Positions 19,701-28,737 of a stretch of DNA of 64,000 nucleotides are shown in pieces. Every line of letters starts with the position of its first letter. The stretch's first letter is position 1. The translations under genes and the position numbers were made by a program. Under the pieces are notes generated by a model. The model did no database searches, was not told the origin of the DNA, and saw only the letters and a list, made by a program, of their open reading frames with translations. This DNA comes from Paenibacillus xylanilyticus (GTDB lineage Bacteria; Bacillota; Bacilli; Paenibacillales; Paenibacillaceae), in assembly GCF_013359935.1 (NCBI RefSeq), contig NZ_JABMCB010000179.1, forward strand, positions 186,001 to 250,000, written 5' to 3'.

Positions 19701-20381
19701 ATGATCACTGAGCCGATTGTAACTTATGAAGAAGCTGTCCAGCGCATACAGTCTCTGGGTTTGCTTCCGCTGGCACCGTTATTTCCCGACTTCCCCTCGC
19801 TCTCTTCGTTGACCCCCAGAGAGAATTGGCATACCGATACGGATCTGGATCCCTGGCTGTGGCGTTCACGTCTTGCTGAAGAAGGTGTTGCTGCATACGG
19901 CAAGTTTGTCAAAAAGAAAGCGATCCTGATCTCCCGCGAATATTTCCCCTGGGTGCACCGATTGTTGTCTGACAGCCGAACCATCCAGGAACAATACGAT
20001 GCAGGCTTGCTCTCCCGTGACGCATTCAAGCTTTATGAGAAAATAGAGGAACAGGAAGGTATCGACGGGCGTGCTTTGCGTGCACAGGCTGGATTTGGTG
20101 CCAAGGAAGATAAAAAGGCATTCGATCAGGGGCTTCTGGATCTCCAGAGCAGTACAGCCATTGTCATCAGTGGGACCAAGGAAAAGGAAGGCCTCGCGGA
20201 AGGCAAGGTAGCCTGGAATAGCTCCTCCTATGAGACTGCTGGACACTGGATGAGCCGTCAGGGCATTGAACCATTTGAAGGCAGCATTCCAGAAGCTCGT
20301 GACCTTCTGCTGGACAAGCTCAAGGAAAACGCTACCGAAGCTGGATTGGTAAAAATCAAAAAAGCCTTGGGCATGGTGTAA
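19701..20381 (+). CDS. AlkZ-related protein of unknown activity
   Basis: 226-residue soluble protein. The N-terminal EAVQRIQSLGLLPLAPLFPDFPSLSSLT and the DPWLWRSRLAEEGVAAYGKFVKKKAILISRE block are typical of proteins annotated as AlkZ-related; AlkZ/YcaQ are winged-helix DNA glycosylases acting on interstrand crosslinks. Only the relationship is claimed: the AlkZ catalytic QxQ/QxD motif is not evident here, so glycosylase activity is unproven. ATG at 19701 follows AAAAGGAG. It is translated right after the WYL regulator, a pairing that suggests regulation by nucleic-acid damage or a ligand of it. Confidence 0.6.
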   Translation: MITEPIVTYEEAVQRIQSLGLLPLAPLFPDFPSLSSLTPRENWHTDTDLDPWLWRSRLAEEGVAAYGKFVKKKAILISREYFPWVHRLLSDSRTIQEQYDAGLLSRDAFKLYEKIEEQEGIDGRALRAQAGFGAKEDKKAFDQGLLDLQSSTAIVISGTKEKEGLAEGKVAWNSSSYETAGHWMSRQGIEPFEGSIPEARDLLLDKLKENATEAGLVKIKKALGMV

Positions 20382-20452
20382 ACCATTAACGGAGGCTCAA
20401 ATAATCTGCCAGAGTAGTCAATGGATTATCTTTGTTTACATCTGGTCACAAC

Positions 20453-20496
20453 AAAAAGTCCCGGAAGCCACCGCACGATTGGCAACCGGGATTTTT
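20453..20496. terminator. Bidirectional terminator between convergent genes
   Basis: AAAAAGTCCCGG ... CCGGGATTTTT with inner GCC/GGC pairing. It serves the AlkZ-related gene on the plus strand and the uxaBA operon on the minus strand. Confidence 0.85.
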
Positions 20497-20542
20497 AGTA
20501 ACGGGTTTATATAAACATGATAAAAATTTGAAGGTATATCAA

Positions 20543-22057
20543 TTATAGAATGACACCATCCTTGAATATGGCGATTTCCCTAAATCCATGCTGCTCACTG
20601 AGTGTCTGTGCACGTCCTGAAGCAATGTCGATCAACTGGCTGAACAGCTGAACTTTTACGTCATCCATCGTCCGGCCTTCAAGCAGTTGACCTGCATTGA
20701 AGTCAATCCAGTGCTTTTTTCGATTCGCCAGATCCGATTGTGTTGCAATCTTGACGGTAGGGACAGGACCTCCAAACGGTGTCCCCCTTCCTGTGGTAAA
20801 CAGAACAATATGGGCACCTGCAGCTGACAATGCCGTGACGGACACCAGATCATTACCGGGGGCTTCAACAATATTCAATCCCGTTCTTGTTACACGTTTA
20901 CCATAACGAAGCACATCGACGACGGAAGAACGACCGCCTTTTTGGGTACAACCCAGCGATTTCTCCTCCAATGTAGTGATTCCACCGGCTTTATTGCCGG
21001 GAGAGGGGTTCTCATAAATATTTTGGCCATGGTTTACGAAATACTGCTTGAAACCGTTAACCAAGTCCACCAGATCGTCAAACACCTGTTCATTCACAGC
21101 ACGATTCATCAGAATGGTTTCCGCTCCGAACATTTCCGGCACTTCGGTCAGAATGGCGGTCCCTCCTGCGGCCACCAGCATGTCTGCCACTGAACCCACT
21201 AACGGGTTGGCTGTGATGCCGGATAAACCGTCTGAACCACCACACTTCAGGCCAATTTTGAGCTTGCTGAGCGGAAGCGGCTGACGCTGTTCCAGCTCGG
21301 CGATTTCCACCAGTTCCTCCATAAGGCGCAGTCCCTCTTCAAGCTCATCGTCTGCTTCCTGAGCCTTGAGAAACCGAACTTTTCCCTGATATTCAGGTGC
21401 AATGCATTCGCGGAACTGGTCGACCTGATTATTTTCACAGCCCAGACCAATGACCAGTACACCGCCTGCGTTCGGATGTTCGACGAGGGAAGCCAGCAAT
21501 TGCTGGGTATATTTCAGATCATCGCCAAGCTGCGAGCAGCCAAAAGGGTGCGGAAAATGGTACACGCCATCCACTCTGCTGCCGAACTGGGACTGCCCCA
21601 TACGAGCCAGTGCTTCACATACCTTGTTGATGCAGCCAACGGTATTGATAATCCAGATTTCATTGCGTATACCTGCTTCCCCATTAGGGCGCATATAGCC
21701 TTCAAAAGTCCGTAAGTGTTCCGGAGGCATATCTGTCTGAACCGACGCACCAGGCTTATATTCGTATTCCAGCAAGCCATGCAGCCCTGTCTTCAGGTTA
21801 TGGCTATGAATCCAGTTCCCCCGCTCAATCCGTTCTTTGGCAATGCCAATCGAGAAGCCATATTTCAAGACGTCATGGCCTGGTTCGATCCCATGCACAG
21901 CGATCTTATGCCCTTTGGGCACATCATCAAGCAGTGCAAAGGAAGCCCCGTCAGGCAGTGTGATGGTCTCCCCCTTGGTATAATCACGAAGGGCTATGAT
22001 CACGTCATCCTGCGGTTGAATGGCAATCCAGCCATGAGCTGCACTTGTTGTATTCAT
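20543..22057 (-). CDS. uxaA: Altronate dehydratase
   Basis: Converts D-altronate to 2-keto-3-deoxygluconate in galacturonate breakdown; cytoplasmic, iron-dependent family. 504 residues: N-terminal SAF domain (about 10-95), then the altronate/galactarate dehydratase body with GYMRPNGEAGIRNEIWIINTVGC, HPFGCSQLGDD and GLKCGGSDGLSGITANP. Length is normal. The ATG overlaps the uxaB stop by 4 bp (ATGA), so the two steps of the pathway are translationally coupled. No uronate isomerase, KDG kinase or transporter lies in the window, so the rest of the pathway must be elsewhere. Confidence 0.95.
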   Translation of the reverse strand: MNTTSAAHGWIAIQPQDDVIIALRDYTKGETITLPDGASFALLDDVPKGHKIAVHGIEPGHDVLKYGFSIGIAKERIERGNWIHSHNLKTGLHGLLEYEYKPGASVQTDMPPEHLRTFEGYMRPNGEAGIRNEIWIINTVGCINKVCEALARMGQSQFGSRVDGVYHFPHPFGCSQLGDDLKYTQQLLASLVEHPNAGGVLVIGLGCENNQVDQFRECIAPEYQGKVRFLKAQEADDELEEGLRLMEELVEIAELEQRQPLPLSKLKIGLKCGGSDGLSGITANPLVGSVADMLVAAGGTAILTEVPEMFGAETILMNRAVNEQVFDDLVDLVNGFKQYFVNHGQNIYENPSPGNKAGGITTLEEKSLGCTQKGGRSSVVDVLRYGKRVTRTGLNIVEAPGNDLVSVTALSAAGAHIVLFTTGRGTPFGGPVPTVKIATQSDLANRKKHWIDFNAGQLLEGRTMDDVKVQLFSQLIDIASGRAQTLSEQHGFREIAIFKDGVIL

Positions 22058-23571
22058 TCCATCTCACCTTCCAGTAAAACCATTTCGTTAAGAAGCGCTT
22101 CACGCAGACCTTTTCGCTCGTCCAGATTCTCTCCCCATAGGGTTGAATCCGATAATACGGCAGTCAGCCTGTCGTTTAACTGTTCTCGATCTCTATTAAT
22201 CGAATCATAATGGTCCCAATGCGCAGTTAATGCAGCAAGCACATCCGGATCATCCCTGAGCAAAACAGCTTCGCCGTCCAAGCGCTGCCCTTTGTACCCC
22301 TCCGATGTGTTCACCGGACGGTACAACCACAACAGCCCGGAAAATCCGCGCACCAGGCGTGTTGGCCAATTCCCCTCGCTTTGATCATAGGACAGTAATG
22401 TAGGCAGGACACGCACCTTGAATTTGCCAATCGTATTTAACGCGATGTCCTGCAGCTTGTGATCAATATACGGATTGAGGAACCGTTCGAACACCTCTTC
22501 AGCGTACTGGTCCAGATTATGGTCCGGCATATCAAGTGCAGGCACAATCTCCTCGTGCACCGCTTCTCTGATCCACGGTCCGAATTGCGAATCTTCCATC
22601 GTTTCTCGCACATGCTGCTTGCCGTGGAGAATGCCAAGAGAGGACATCAGGGTATGCGCACCATTCAAAATGCGAACCTTGCGCACCTGGTAGGGCTTCA
22701 AATCTTTGACCCAATGAACGTTAAGTCCGGCCTGTTTCAGAGGCAGTTTTTTGTCCAACCCCTCATCACCCTGAATGGCCCAAAAATGATAAGGCTCTGC
22801 TGTATTAATCAGTTGATCCTCATAACCCCAGCGTTTCGATAGCGCGTCTGCTTCTTCCTTGGTTGGCGCACCCGTAACGATCCGGTCCACCAGATTGTTC
22901 AGGAACAGATTATGGTCGGTAATCCATGTGCGAAATGCTTCGGAATAGCCAAAATCCTCACTGTGACGCAATATGCAGCTGCGCAGTACATCGCCATTTC
23001 CTTCGAGCAGTTCACATGGCAAATGAATCAATCCTCTGGATGGATCGCCTTCAAACCGGAGATAACGTTGATGAAGAAACACGGTCAGCTTGCCCGGAAA
23101 AGAAGCAACAGGTTCTCCCTCCACAACATCCGATTGAATATATTTTAATCCCGACTCCGTCGTATTGGAGATGACAAACTCCAGCGAAGGCAGCTCGGCC
23201 AGCTCCAGAAACGCCTGCCATTCTTCATAGGGATTCATGCAGCGGGAAAAAATCGAAATCATTTCCGTACGTTCCACAACTTTTCCTTGAGAGAGTCCTC
23301 TGGTAATCATTGTATACAGCCCATCCTGATCCTTGATCTGCTCCAGCTTCGCCTTACCGCCTGGACGAGGCTGAGTAACCACCACGCTGCCGTGAAATTT
23401 ACCTTGTCTGGCGCTCTCATGGAGCATCCAGTCCACAAAACCCCGCAAAAAATTGCCTTCACCAATCTGCAGTACCTTCACGGGACGTTCAATAATTTCC
23501 TTGCACTTGCGCTGTCCGTCACTTCCCAACAGATTCAGCTTCAGTCTTGGTCGTTTGGTGCTCGCCGACAT
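22054..23571 (-). CDS. uxaB: Tagaturonate reductase (altronate oxidoreductase)
   Basis: NADH-dependent reduction of tagaturonate to altronate. 505 residues of the long-chain mannitol dehydrogenase family: NAD-binding part with VLQIGEGNFLRGFVDWML, middle with FVISNTTESGL and HLPCELLEGNG, and the C-terminal KVRILNGAHTLMSSLGILHG segment containing the conserved Lys/Asn/His set. The ATG at 23571 follows GAGGTGAG; a GTG two codons earlier overlaps the site. It leads the uxaBA operon. A cre box lies about 70 bp upstream and an AraC gene is divergent. Confidence 0.95.
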   Translation of the reverse strand: MSASTKRPRLKLNLLGSDGQRKCKEIIERPVKVLQIGEGNFLRGFVDWMLHESARQGKFHGSVVVTQPRPGGKAKLEQIKDQDGLYTMITRGLSQGKVVERTEMISIFSRCMNPYEEWQAFLELAELPSLEFVISNTTESGLKYIQSDVVEGEPVASFPGKLTVFLHQRYLRFEGDPSRGLIHLPCELLEGNGDVLRSCILRHSEDFGYSEAFRTWITDHNLFLNNLVDRIVTGAPTKEEADALSKRWGYEDQLINTAEPYHFWAIQGDEGLDKKLPLKQAGLNVHWVKDLKPYQVRKVRILNGAHTLMSSLGILHGKQHVRETMEDSQFGPWIREAVHEEIVPALDMPDHNLDQYAEEVFERFLNPYIDHKLQDIALNTIGKFKVRVLPTLLSYDQSEGNWPTRLVRGFSGLLWLYRPVNTSEGYKGQRLDGEAVLLRDDPDVLAALTAHWDHYDSINRDREQLNDRLTAVLSDSTLWGENLDERKGLREALLNEMVLLEGEME

Positions 23572-23638
23572 GAACACTCACCTCATTGTTTATTTGTCAA
23601 CATCCGAGTGCATATTCTAAGCTGCCATTTCCCTCAAT

Positions 23639-23652
23639 TGAAAACGCTTTAA
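23639..23652 (-). promoter_or_regulatory. cre box in the uxaB/AraC intergenic region
   Basis: TGAAAACGCTTTAA (plus strand) matches 13 of 14 positions of TGWAARCGYTWWCA. It lies between the divergent starts at 23571 and 23766, closer to uxaB. Confidence 0.65.
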
Positions 23653-23765
23653 ATTCATTGTATCATCAATAAAAGGAAATTAAATTGCTTATATTGCGTT
23701 AAATATACTCTTTCATGACCAAGTAAGGTCTCCCTTGCATTGAATATGTTTAGAAAGGGGCCACC

Positions 23766-24635
23766 ATGGTACACTCACCCGTTCGCACAACCATTCAGGC
23801 GGAATCAGGCATTCCTTTTCGACTGGTGTATGCAGACACGAAAGCTCCTCAGAACGAGCTGCCGGACCATCTGCATGATTGGCATGAAATCATATACGTA
23901 TATCGCGGTCAAGGGACCATTTTTATAGATACTGGCCTTGAAGATATGCAGGCTGGGGACCTGTTCATTATTCCGGGCAGCACGGTACACCGGGCTTTAC
24001 CAGATGAGGTTAATCCAGTCACCTCCTCGGCCCTGTTTTTCAGTCCCGGTCTGCTGGCATCCGCAGCGGGAGGAAGTGCTTCCTTCCTGCTGTCCCTGTT
24101 CGAACGCTGCCGCAGACGCAGAGTATACAAAAGGCAGCTGGCAGTGGATGAACAAGCCAAGGTGCGGACGTTCATCGACGAGATCCATGCCGAATTGGAG
24201 TTGGGGAACCCGTTAAGCGCCCATGCTGTCCTACTTCACCTACAGCTGCTGCTTATATTTCTCGAGCGTCTGGAGGATGCTGACCCTGCCAGCTCAGCGC
24301 ACTCTTCTTCTGGACCGGGCTGGCTGTCAGCCATTTTGTCCAATATCGACGACAAACTGCGCGGCGGCCTTTCCTTGTCCGAACTCGCTGTGCAGGCAGC
24401 GGTATCTCCTGCTCATTTCAGTCGGGCGTTCAAAAAATATACAGGCATGACACTAACCGATTACGCCCTTGCCCGCCGGGTGATCATGGCGAAGGAACAT
24501 CTGCTTCGGAACGATGACACGATGGCTTCGGTAGCTGATGCCTGCGGCTTCGAGAGTCTGCCCCATTTTTATCGGCAATTCAAAAAGATCACTGGCACCA
24601 CGCCCGCGGCATACCGCAGAACAATGAATGCTTAA
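23766..24635 (+). CDS. AraC-family regulator, probably of the uxaBA operon
   Basis: 289 residues. Cupin-type sensor domain with LPDHLHDWHEIIYVYRGQGT and GDLFIIPGSTVH; C-terminal double helix-turn-helix (LSELAVQAAVSPAHFSRAFKK and MASVADACGFESLPHFYRQFKK, ending TPAAYRRT). ATG at 23766 follows AAAGGGG. It is divergent from uxaB across 194 bp, so activation of uronate catabolism by an intermediate is the simplest role. Orientation and spacing are seen; the target is inference. Confidence 0.9.
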   Translation: MVHSPVRTTIQAESGIPFRLVYADTKAPQNELPDHLHDWHEIIYVYRGQGTIFIDTGLEDMQAGDLFIIPGSTVHRALPDEVNPVTSSALFFSPGLLASAAGGSASFLLSLFERCRRRRVYKRQLAVDEQAKVRTFIDEIHAELELGNPLSAHAVLLHLQLLLIFLERLEDADPASSAHSSSGPGWLSAILSNIDDKLRGGLSLSELAVQAAVSPAHFSRAFKKYTGMTLTDYALARRVIMAKEHLLRNDDTMASVADACGFESLPHFYRQFKKITGTTPAAYRRTMNA

Positions 24636-24672
24636 TGAGTCAAAGTGTAACATATTCTTCCATACAGTCGTG

Positions 24673-24717
24673 TGGTATGATAGTACGGAATAACAATGTC
24701 AGAAACGATACGTTTCT
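24673..24717 (+). promoter_or_regulatory. Extended -10 promoter and leader hairpin of the TetM-like gene
   Basis: TGG-TATGAT (24673-24681) is an extended -10 type promoter element. The short leader contains AGAAACG-ATA-CGTTTCT (24701-24717), a perfect 7-bp stem ending just before AGAGGAG. It could modulate translation or early termination. Confidence 0.45.
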
Positions 24718-24741
24718 TCGTTCAGAGGAGCTTTACATCCC

Positions 24742-26721
24742 ATGCAAAACGAATTCAATCGCCGAAATATCGGTATCTTCGCTCACGTAGATGCAGGCAA
24801 AACAACCACAACAGAACATATGTTATTTCATGGCGGCATAGTACGCAGTCCCGGCCGGGTAGATGATGGCACCGCAGCCACGGATTCTCTGGATATTGAG
24901 AAAGAACGGGGAATATCGGTGCAGGCTGCCATGACCTCACTAACTTGGAAAAATACCGTAATTGACCTGGTCGATACCCCGGGACATATCGATTTCAGCT
25001 CTGAAGTGGAGCGTTCGCTGCGCGTGATGGATGGTGCCATTCTGATTTTATCAGCCGTGGAAGGCATTCAGTCCCAGAGCGAGACTATCTGGCATGCCCT
25101 GCGCTCCCTTCGTATTCCCACCATCATCTATATCAATAAAATGGATCGCATCGGTGCTTCTGCAGCAGCAATTATGGAACAGATTCGCTCCACATTTTCC
25201 CCCTCTGCATGTGCAGTACAATCCTGCTTGATGGAGGAAGACTTGTTTATTGGCGTTCGTTCCTTATGGCATGAAAACTCCCTTGTGGATCAGCAAACGC
25301 TCCCCGGGCTCGTTGAAATCATTGCAGAACTGGATGAAGACATTATGGAAGCCTATATTAATGAAGCACACCTTCCACCAGAGCAGATCGATTTGGCATT
25401 CCGTAAACTGGTGCATCAGGGCGAAATATTCCCGGTTTGTTTTGGGGCTTCGGGAAAAGGGATCGGGGTATCGGAACTTCTTGATACCGTCATCCGCTTT
25501 CTCCCGCCTCCTGCTCAGATAGAGGATCTCGCAGTATCCGGGGTTGTGTTCAAAATTGAGCGGAATAAAACAATGGGTCGTACAGCTTATGTACGCATGT
25601 ATGGAGGCAGCATTCACAACCGGGACACGATCTACAACACCACCAGAGGACTGGAGGAAAAAGTGACGCAAATCCGCCAGATGGATGGGCGCAAATGGAT
25701 GGATACCGGTTCAGTACACAGCGGTCAGATTGCAGCCCTTTACGGCCTGAGCGAAACGCATGTTGGAGACATTATCGGGAGCCCGGATGCAGTCCCCCCC
25801 ATGCCGCAAATGGCTGTACCTTTGCTGACCGTACAAGTTCATGGCCAGGATCCGGCACGTTATCCCGACCTCGTCGCTGCATTACAGGAATTGACGGATG
25901 AGGATCCTTTGCTTGATCTGCAATGGCTGCCTGAAGACCGGGAATTGCATCTCAAAGTTATGGGAACCATTCAGCTTGAAATTCTGTCCAGCCTGTTAAT
26001 GAGCCGGTTTGGACTAGATGTGGTTTTTGACCCCCCTTCCGTAATCTACAAAGAAACACTGAGCGCTCCAGGTGAAGGGTTCATCGCCTACACCATGCCT
26101 AAGCCTTGCTGGGCCATTCTTAGATTTAAAATGGAACCTTTGCCTCGGGGCAGCGGTCTGGTCTACGAATCTACAGTTCGAACAGACCAGCTGCTGCTTC
26201 GATATCAAAACGAAGTCCAGCGCCGGGTCCCAGAAGCACTCTCACAGGGCATGTACGGCTGGGAAGTAACCGACCTGCGGGTAACGCTCATTGAAGGAGA
26301 GCATCATGTCTGGCATACGCATCCACTGGACTTTGTCGTTGCCACACCCATGGGAATCATGGACGGCCTGGCTCGTATCGGTACCAAACTGTTGGAACCG
26401 CTGCTGCAGTTCCGGCTGACAGTACCGGAAGAATACGGCGGCAAGGCGCTCAGTGATCTCGTACATATGCGGGCAACGTTCGAAGCGCCTGTCATTGGCG
26501 GAGGAAGATGCATCGTGGAAGGGCAGCTTCCGCTAGCCACCTCCATGGATTATCCGGTAAAACTCCGCTCGGAAACGGGCGGACGCGGTGTACTTGTTAC
26601 CTCTTTTGCCGGATATCAGGATTGTCCTCCAGACGCGAATCCAACGCGCAAACGCAGAGGTGTGAATCCACTGGACCAATCCAAGTATATTTTAAGCGTT
26701 CGTAACGCGATTACATCATAA
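24742..26721 (+). CDS. TetM-like ribosome-protection translational GTPase
   Basis: 659-residue soluble GTPase of the EF-G/Tet(M) superfamily, which binds the ribosome and in known members displaces tetracycline. G1 AHVDAGKTTTTEH (14-26), G2/switch I near ERGISVQAAMTSL, G3 DTPGHIDF (78-85) and G4 NKMD (132-135) are intact. Domains II-V follow, with the GYxG-like region replaced by VHMRATFEAPVIGGG near 573-587. Length fits Tet(M)-class proteins (about 640) rather than EF-G (about 690). Chromosomal Paenibacillus proteins of this kind are divergent from mobile Tet(M), and resistance is not shown here. No mobile element flanks it. Confidence 0.88.
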   Translation: MQNEFNRRNIGIFAHVDAGKTTTTEHMLFHGGIVRSPGRVDDGTAATDSLDIEKERGISVQAAMTSLTWKNTVIDLVDTPGHIDFSSEVERSLRVMDGAILILSAVEGIQSQSETIWHALRSLRIPTIIYINKMDRIGASAAAIMEQIRSTFSPSACAVQSCLMEEDLFIGVRSLWHENSLVDQQTLPGLVEIIAELDEDIMEAYINEAHLPPEQIDLAFRKLVHQGEIFPVCFGASGKGIGVSELLDTVIRFLPPPAQIEDLAVSGVVFKIERNKTMGRTAYVRMYGGSIHNRDTIYNTTRGLEEKVTQIRQMDGRKWMDTGSVHSGQIAALYGLSETHVGDIIGSPDAVPPMPQMAVPLLTVQVHGQDPARYPDLVAALQELTDEDPLLDLQWLPEDRELHLKVMGTIQLEILSSLLMSRFGLDVVFDPPSVIYKETLSAPGEGFIAYTMPKPCWAILRFKMEPLPRGSGLVYESTVRTDQLLLRYQNEVQRRVPEALSQGMYGWEVTDLRVTLIEGEHHVWHTHPLDFVVATPMGIMDGLARIGTKLLEPLLQFRLTVPEEYGGKALSDLVHMRATFEAPVIGGGRCIVEGQLPLATSMDYPVKLRSETGGRGVLVTSFAGYQDCPPDANPTRKRRGVNPLDQSKYILSVRNAITS

Positions 26722-26739
26722 ACGGAGTTGAATCTTGTC

Positions 26740-27417
26740 GTGCTGATTAAATTTTTGATATTTGGCCTGTTATGGCGGATTGTTGGCAATCCGTTCGTAG
26801 CTGTCCTGATTTTCCTCATTATTTTGTATTTCCTGGATCGCCGCTATGTCGGAGTATTCCCCAGTTTCATGAAGCCGCTCAAGCGCATGCGCACGATCTC
26901 AAGGCTGCGCCAGCAGATTGCGCTGAGTCCCAATGAGGTTTCTTCCAAACTTGATCTGGCCAGACTTCTGATTGAACGCAAACGTTATAAGGAAGCCTAT
27001 GAATTGCTGCTGGAGCTGGAACGCCCGTATGAGCAATCTGCTGAATACTGGGAGGCACTCGGGACGACAGAACTGCACCTCGGTAAAACCGAAGATGGCG
27101 AGCGTCATATCCTTCAGGCTCTGGATATTAATCCAAGGGTAAAGTATGGTCAGCCCTATTTAACGCTAGCCAATGCCTTTAAGGAAACACATCGGGACAA
27201 AGCATTGTTCTACGTCCAACAATTCCAGGACATCCACTCTTCATCGAGTGAGGCTTACTATTTGCTGGGCTCAGTCTACCGTTCGCTTGAACGCACTGCT
27301 GACGCCAAGCATGCCTATGAGCAATCCCTGAACGTCTATCGTTCTCTGCCAAAATACAAAAAACGCCAGGAACGCCGCTGGGCAGTCCGCAGTTGGTTCC
27401 GCAAACGCGGATTGTAA
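26740..27417 (+). CDS. Membrane-anchored TPR protein
   Basis: About 225 residues. N-terminal hydrophobic hairpin (LIKFLIFGLLWRIVGNPFVAVLIFLIILYFLDRRY, two short membrane segments), then a cytoplasmic alpha-helical part with tetratricopeptide-like repeats (LDLARLLIERKRYKEAYELL, YWEALGTTELHLGKTEDGERHILQALDINP, AYYLLGSVYRSLERTADAKHAYEQSL) and a very basic tail (KKRQERRWAVRSWFRKRG). GTG at 26740 is chosen because the TTG at 26728 touches the GGAG site. It follows the TetM-like gene by 18 bp and shares its terminator. Probable scaffold; function unknown. Confidence 0.75.
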   Translation: MLIKFLIFGLLWRIVGNPFVAVLIFLIILYFLDRRYVGVFPSFMKPLKRMRTISRLRQQIALSPNEVSSKLDLARLLIERKRYKEAYELLLELERPYEQSAEYWEALGTTELHLGKTEDGERHILQALDINPRVKYGQPYLTLANAFKETHRDKALFYVQQFQDIHSSSSEAYYLLGSVYRSLERTADAKHAYEQSLNVYRSLPKYKKRQERRWAVRSWFRKRGL

Positions 27418-27463
27418 AGCGCACGCTGCAAGATCTGTTTTCCGATCGGGTATGTTCCCAAAC

Positions 27464-27512
27464 GCAAAAGAACGCTGGTTTCTGTCCAAAACAGAAATCA
27501 GCGTTCTTTTGC
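27464..27512. terminator. Strong bidirectional terminator
   Basis: GCAAAAGAACGCTG-(G)-TTTCTGT and ACAGAAA-(T)-CAGCGTTCTTTTGC form a stem of about 20 bp with one mismatch. It separates the convergent TPR and APH-type genes. Confidence 0.9.
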
Positions 27513-27539
27513 AATCCAATGATAAGCTCAGAAACACGC

Positions 27540-28598
27540 TTAAACCCATAACAATTGTCGTAACCGTTCCTCATTGCTATTCATCCATTCAATCCGTTCT
27601 CTAAGTTTAATGATCTGGTTCACTGCAACTTCCGGTTCATCCGTACCTTCGAACATTCGGCTAATAAAATGCATGACCACATCAAGACTGCGCAGCAGAA
27701 TAAGCTGCGGGATGGCCCGCAGTTCCTCCGTCTCCAGTCTCACCTGTTTCTGAAATCCGCGAATCAGTCCCTCCAGTGCCTGCCACATCCATTCATCACT
27801 CTTGTCCATCGTCAGCAGGTCCGACATGGGGACAGCAAGCTCCATCACCCGCAAATCCCATGTGGCAAACTCGAAATCCAGAATAGCACAGATGCGGCCA
27901 TGGTCATCCGACAATACGTTTGATGCATTCACATCCCCGTGAACCAGTTGATGCGGCAGATCATCCATGCCATTTAGTGCCTCGAACAGAGCTGGAAGCA
28001 CCGGCAGCAGTTCCTGCATTTCTTCAGCGCATTCCTTCAACTCATCAGGTGGTGACAGACACAACTGTATCAATTTGTCTGGTGGACAGAGCGGGTACGC
28101 CTGTTGAATCTGATAATAAGGCGGGTATACCGGTTCAAGAGATACTTCCAGTTTAGCCAAAGCCGAGGACAGCAGCCCCGCTGCCTTACCTAATTCAATG
28201 AGCTGATCCGGCGTATTCCAGACCGGATTCTTGCCCCTGCAATACGTGAACATCGATACAATTTTGTAATGTCCATTATGGGGATCATTGACGGAAAGAA
28301 ACGTGGGTCCCTCACCCTTGTTCACCTGGACAGGAGATGGCACCTGAAGCTCGAATTCCGATTGATTCAATGCGGACAACACGTGATGTTCAAAAGCAAT
28401 TTTCACGGTATCCGTATGTGTCTCATACAGTCTGAGCACGTATCTCTCGCCATCCAGTTTAAGCAGGTACGTCGTGTTGTTCATGCCGCCGTATCCTCGT
28501 TCTGCTTCCCAGCGTGACTGAGGTGAACATAGGGATATCACTTCCTGTATCAGCTGTCGTTCCGCATCCTCTTGAGGACGTAAATGAATGTTGTGCAC
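27540..28598 (-). CDS. Aminoglycoside phosphotransferase-fold kinase
   Basis: 352 residues of the APH/choline-kinase/homoserine-kinase-II superfamily. N-lobe with GGMNNTTYLLKLDGERYVLRLY (nucleotide-binding Lys region), catalytic loop LVHGDVNASNVLSDD (HGDxxxxN) and metal-binding ILDFEFATWDL. The long C-lobe and the IVSMFTYCRGK hinge resemble homoserine kinase type II or spore-coat CotS-like proteins more than true antibiotic kinases. GTG at 28598 with AAGGAG 9 nt upstream. It stands alone; the substrate cannot be told. Confidence 0.75.
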   Translation of the reverse strand: MHNIHLRPQEDAERQLIQEVISLCSPQSRWEAERGYGGMNNTTYLLKLDGERYVLRLYETHTDTVKIAFEHHVLSALNQSEFELQVPSPVQVNKGEGPTFLSVNDPHNGHYKIVSMFTYCRGKNPVWNTPDQLIELGKAAGLLSSALAKLEVSLEPVYPPYYQIQQAYPLCPPDKLIQLCLSPPDELKECAEEMQELLPVLPALFEALNGMDDLPHQLVHGDVNASNVLSDDHGRICAILDFEFATWDLRVMELAVPMSDLLTMDKSDEWMWQALEGLIRGFQKQVRLETEELRAIPQLILLRSLDVVMHFISRMFEGTDEPEVAVNQIIKLRERIEWMNSNEERLRQLLWV

Positions 28599-28737
28599 CG
28601 ATTATAGCTCCTTCATTTGCAGTATCTATATGGGTCGATCAGGAAAACATCTCATTCCTCTCATCTTAACGGAAGGCCGATCTCTGGTCCAGTCTGGATC
28701 AGCTATCCCATTGACTTGATATCCTATTGAGATTTCT

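Noticed and set aside
24742..26721. Acquired tetracycline-resistance gene on a mobile element
   Set aside because: No transposase, integrase or inverted repeat flanks it, and its base and codon use look like the neighbours.
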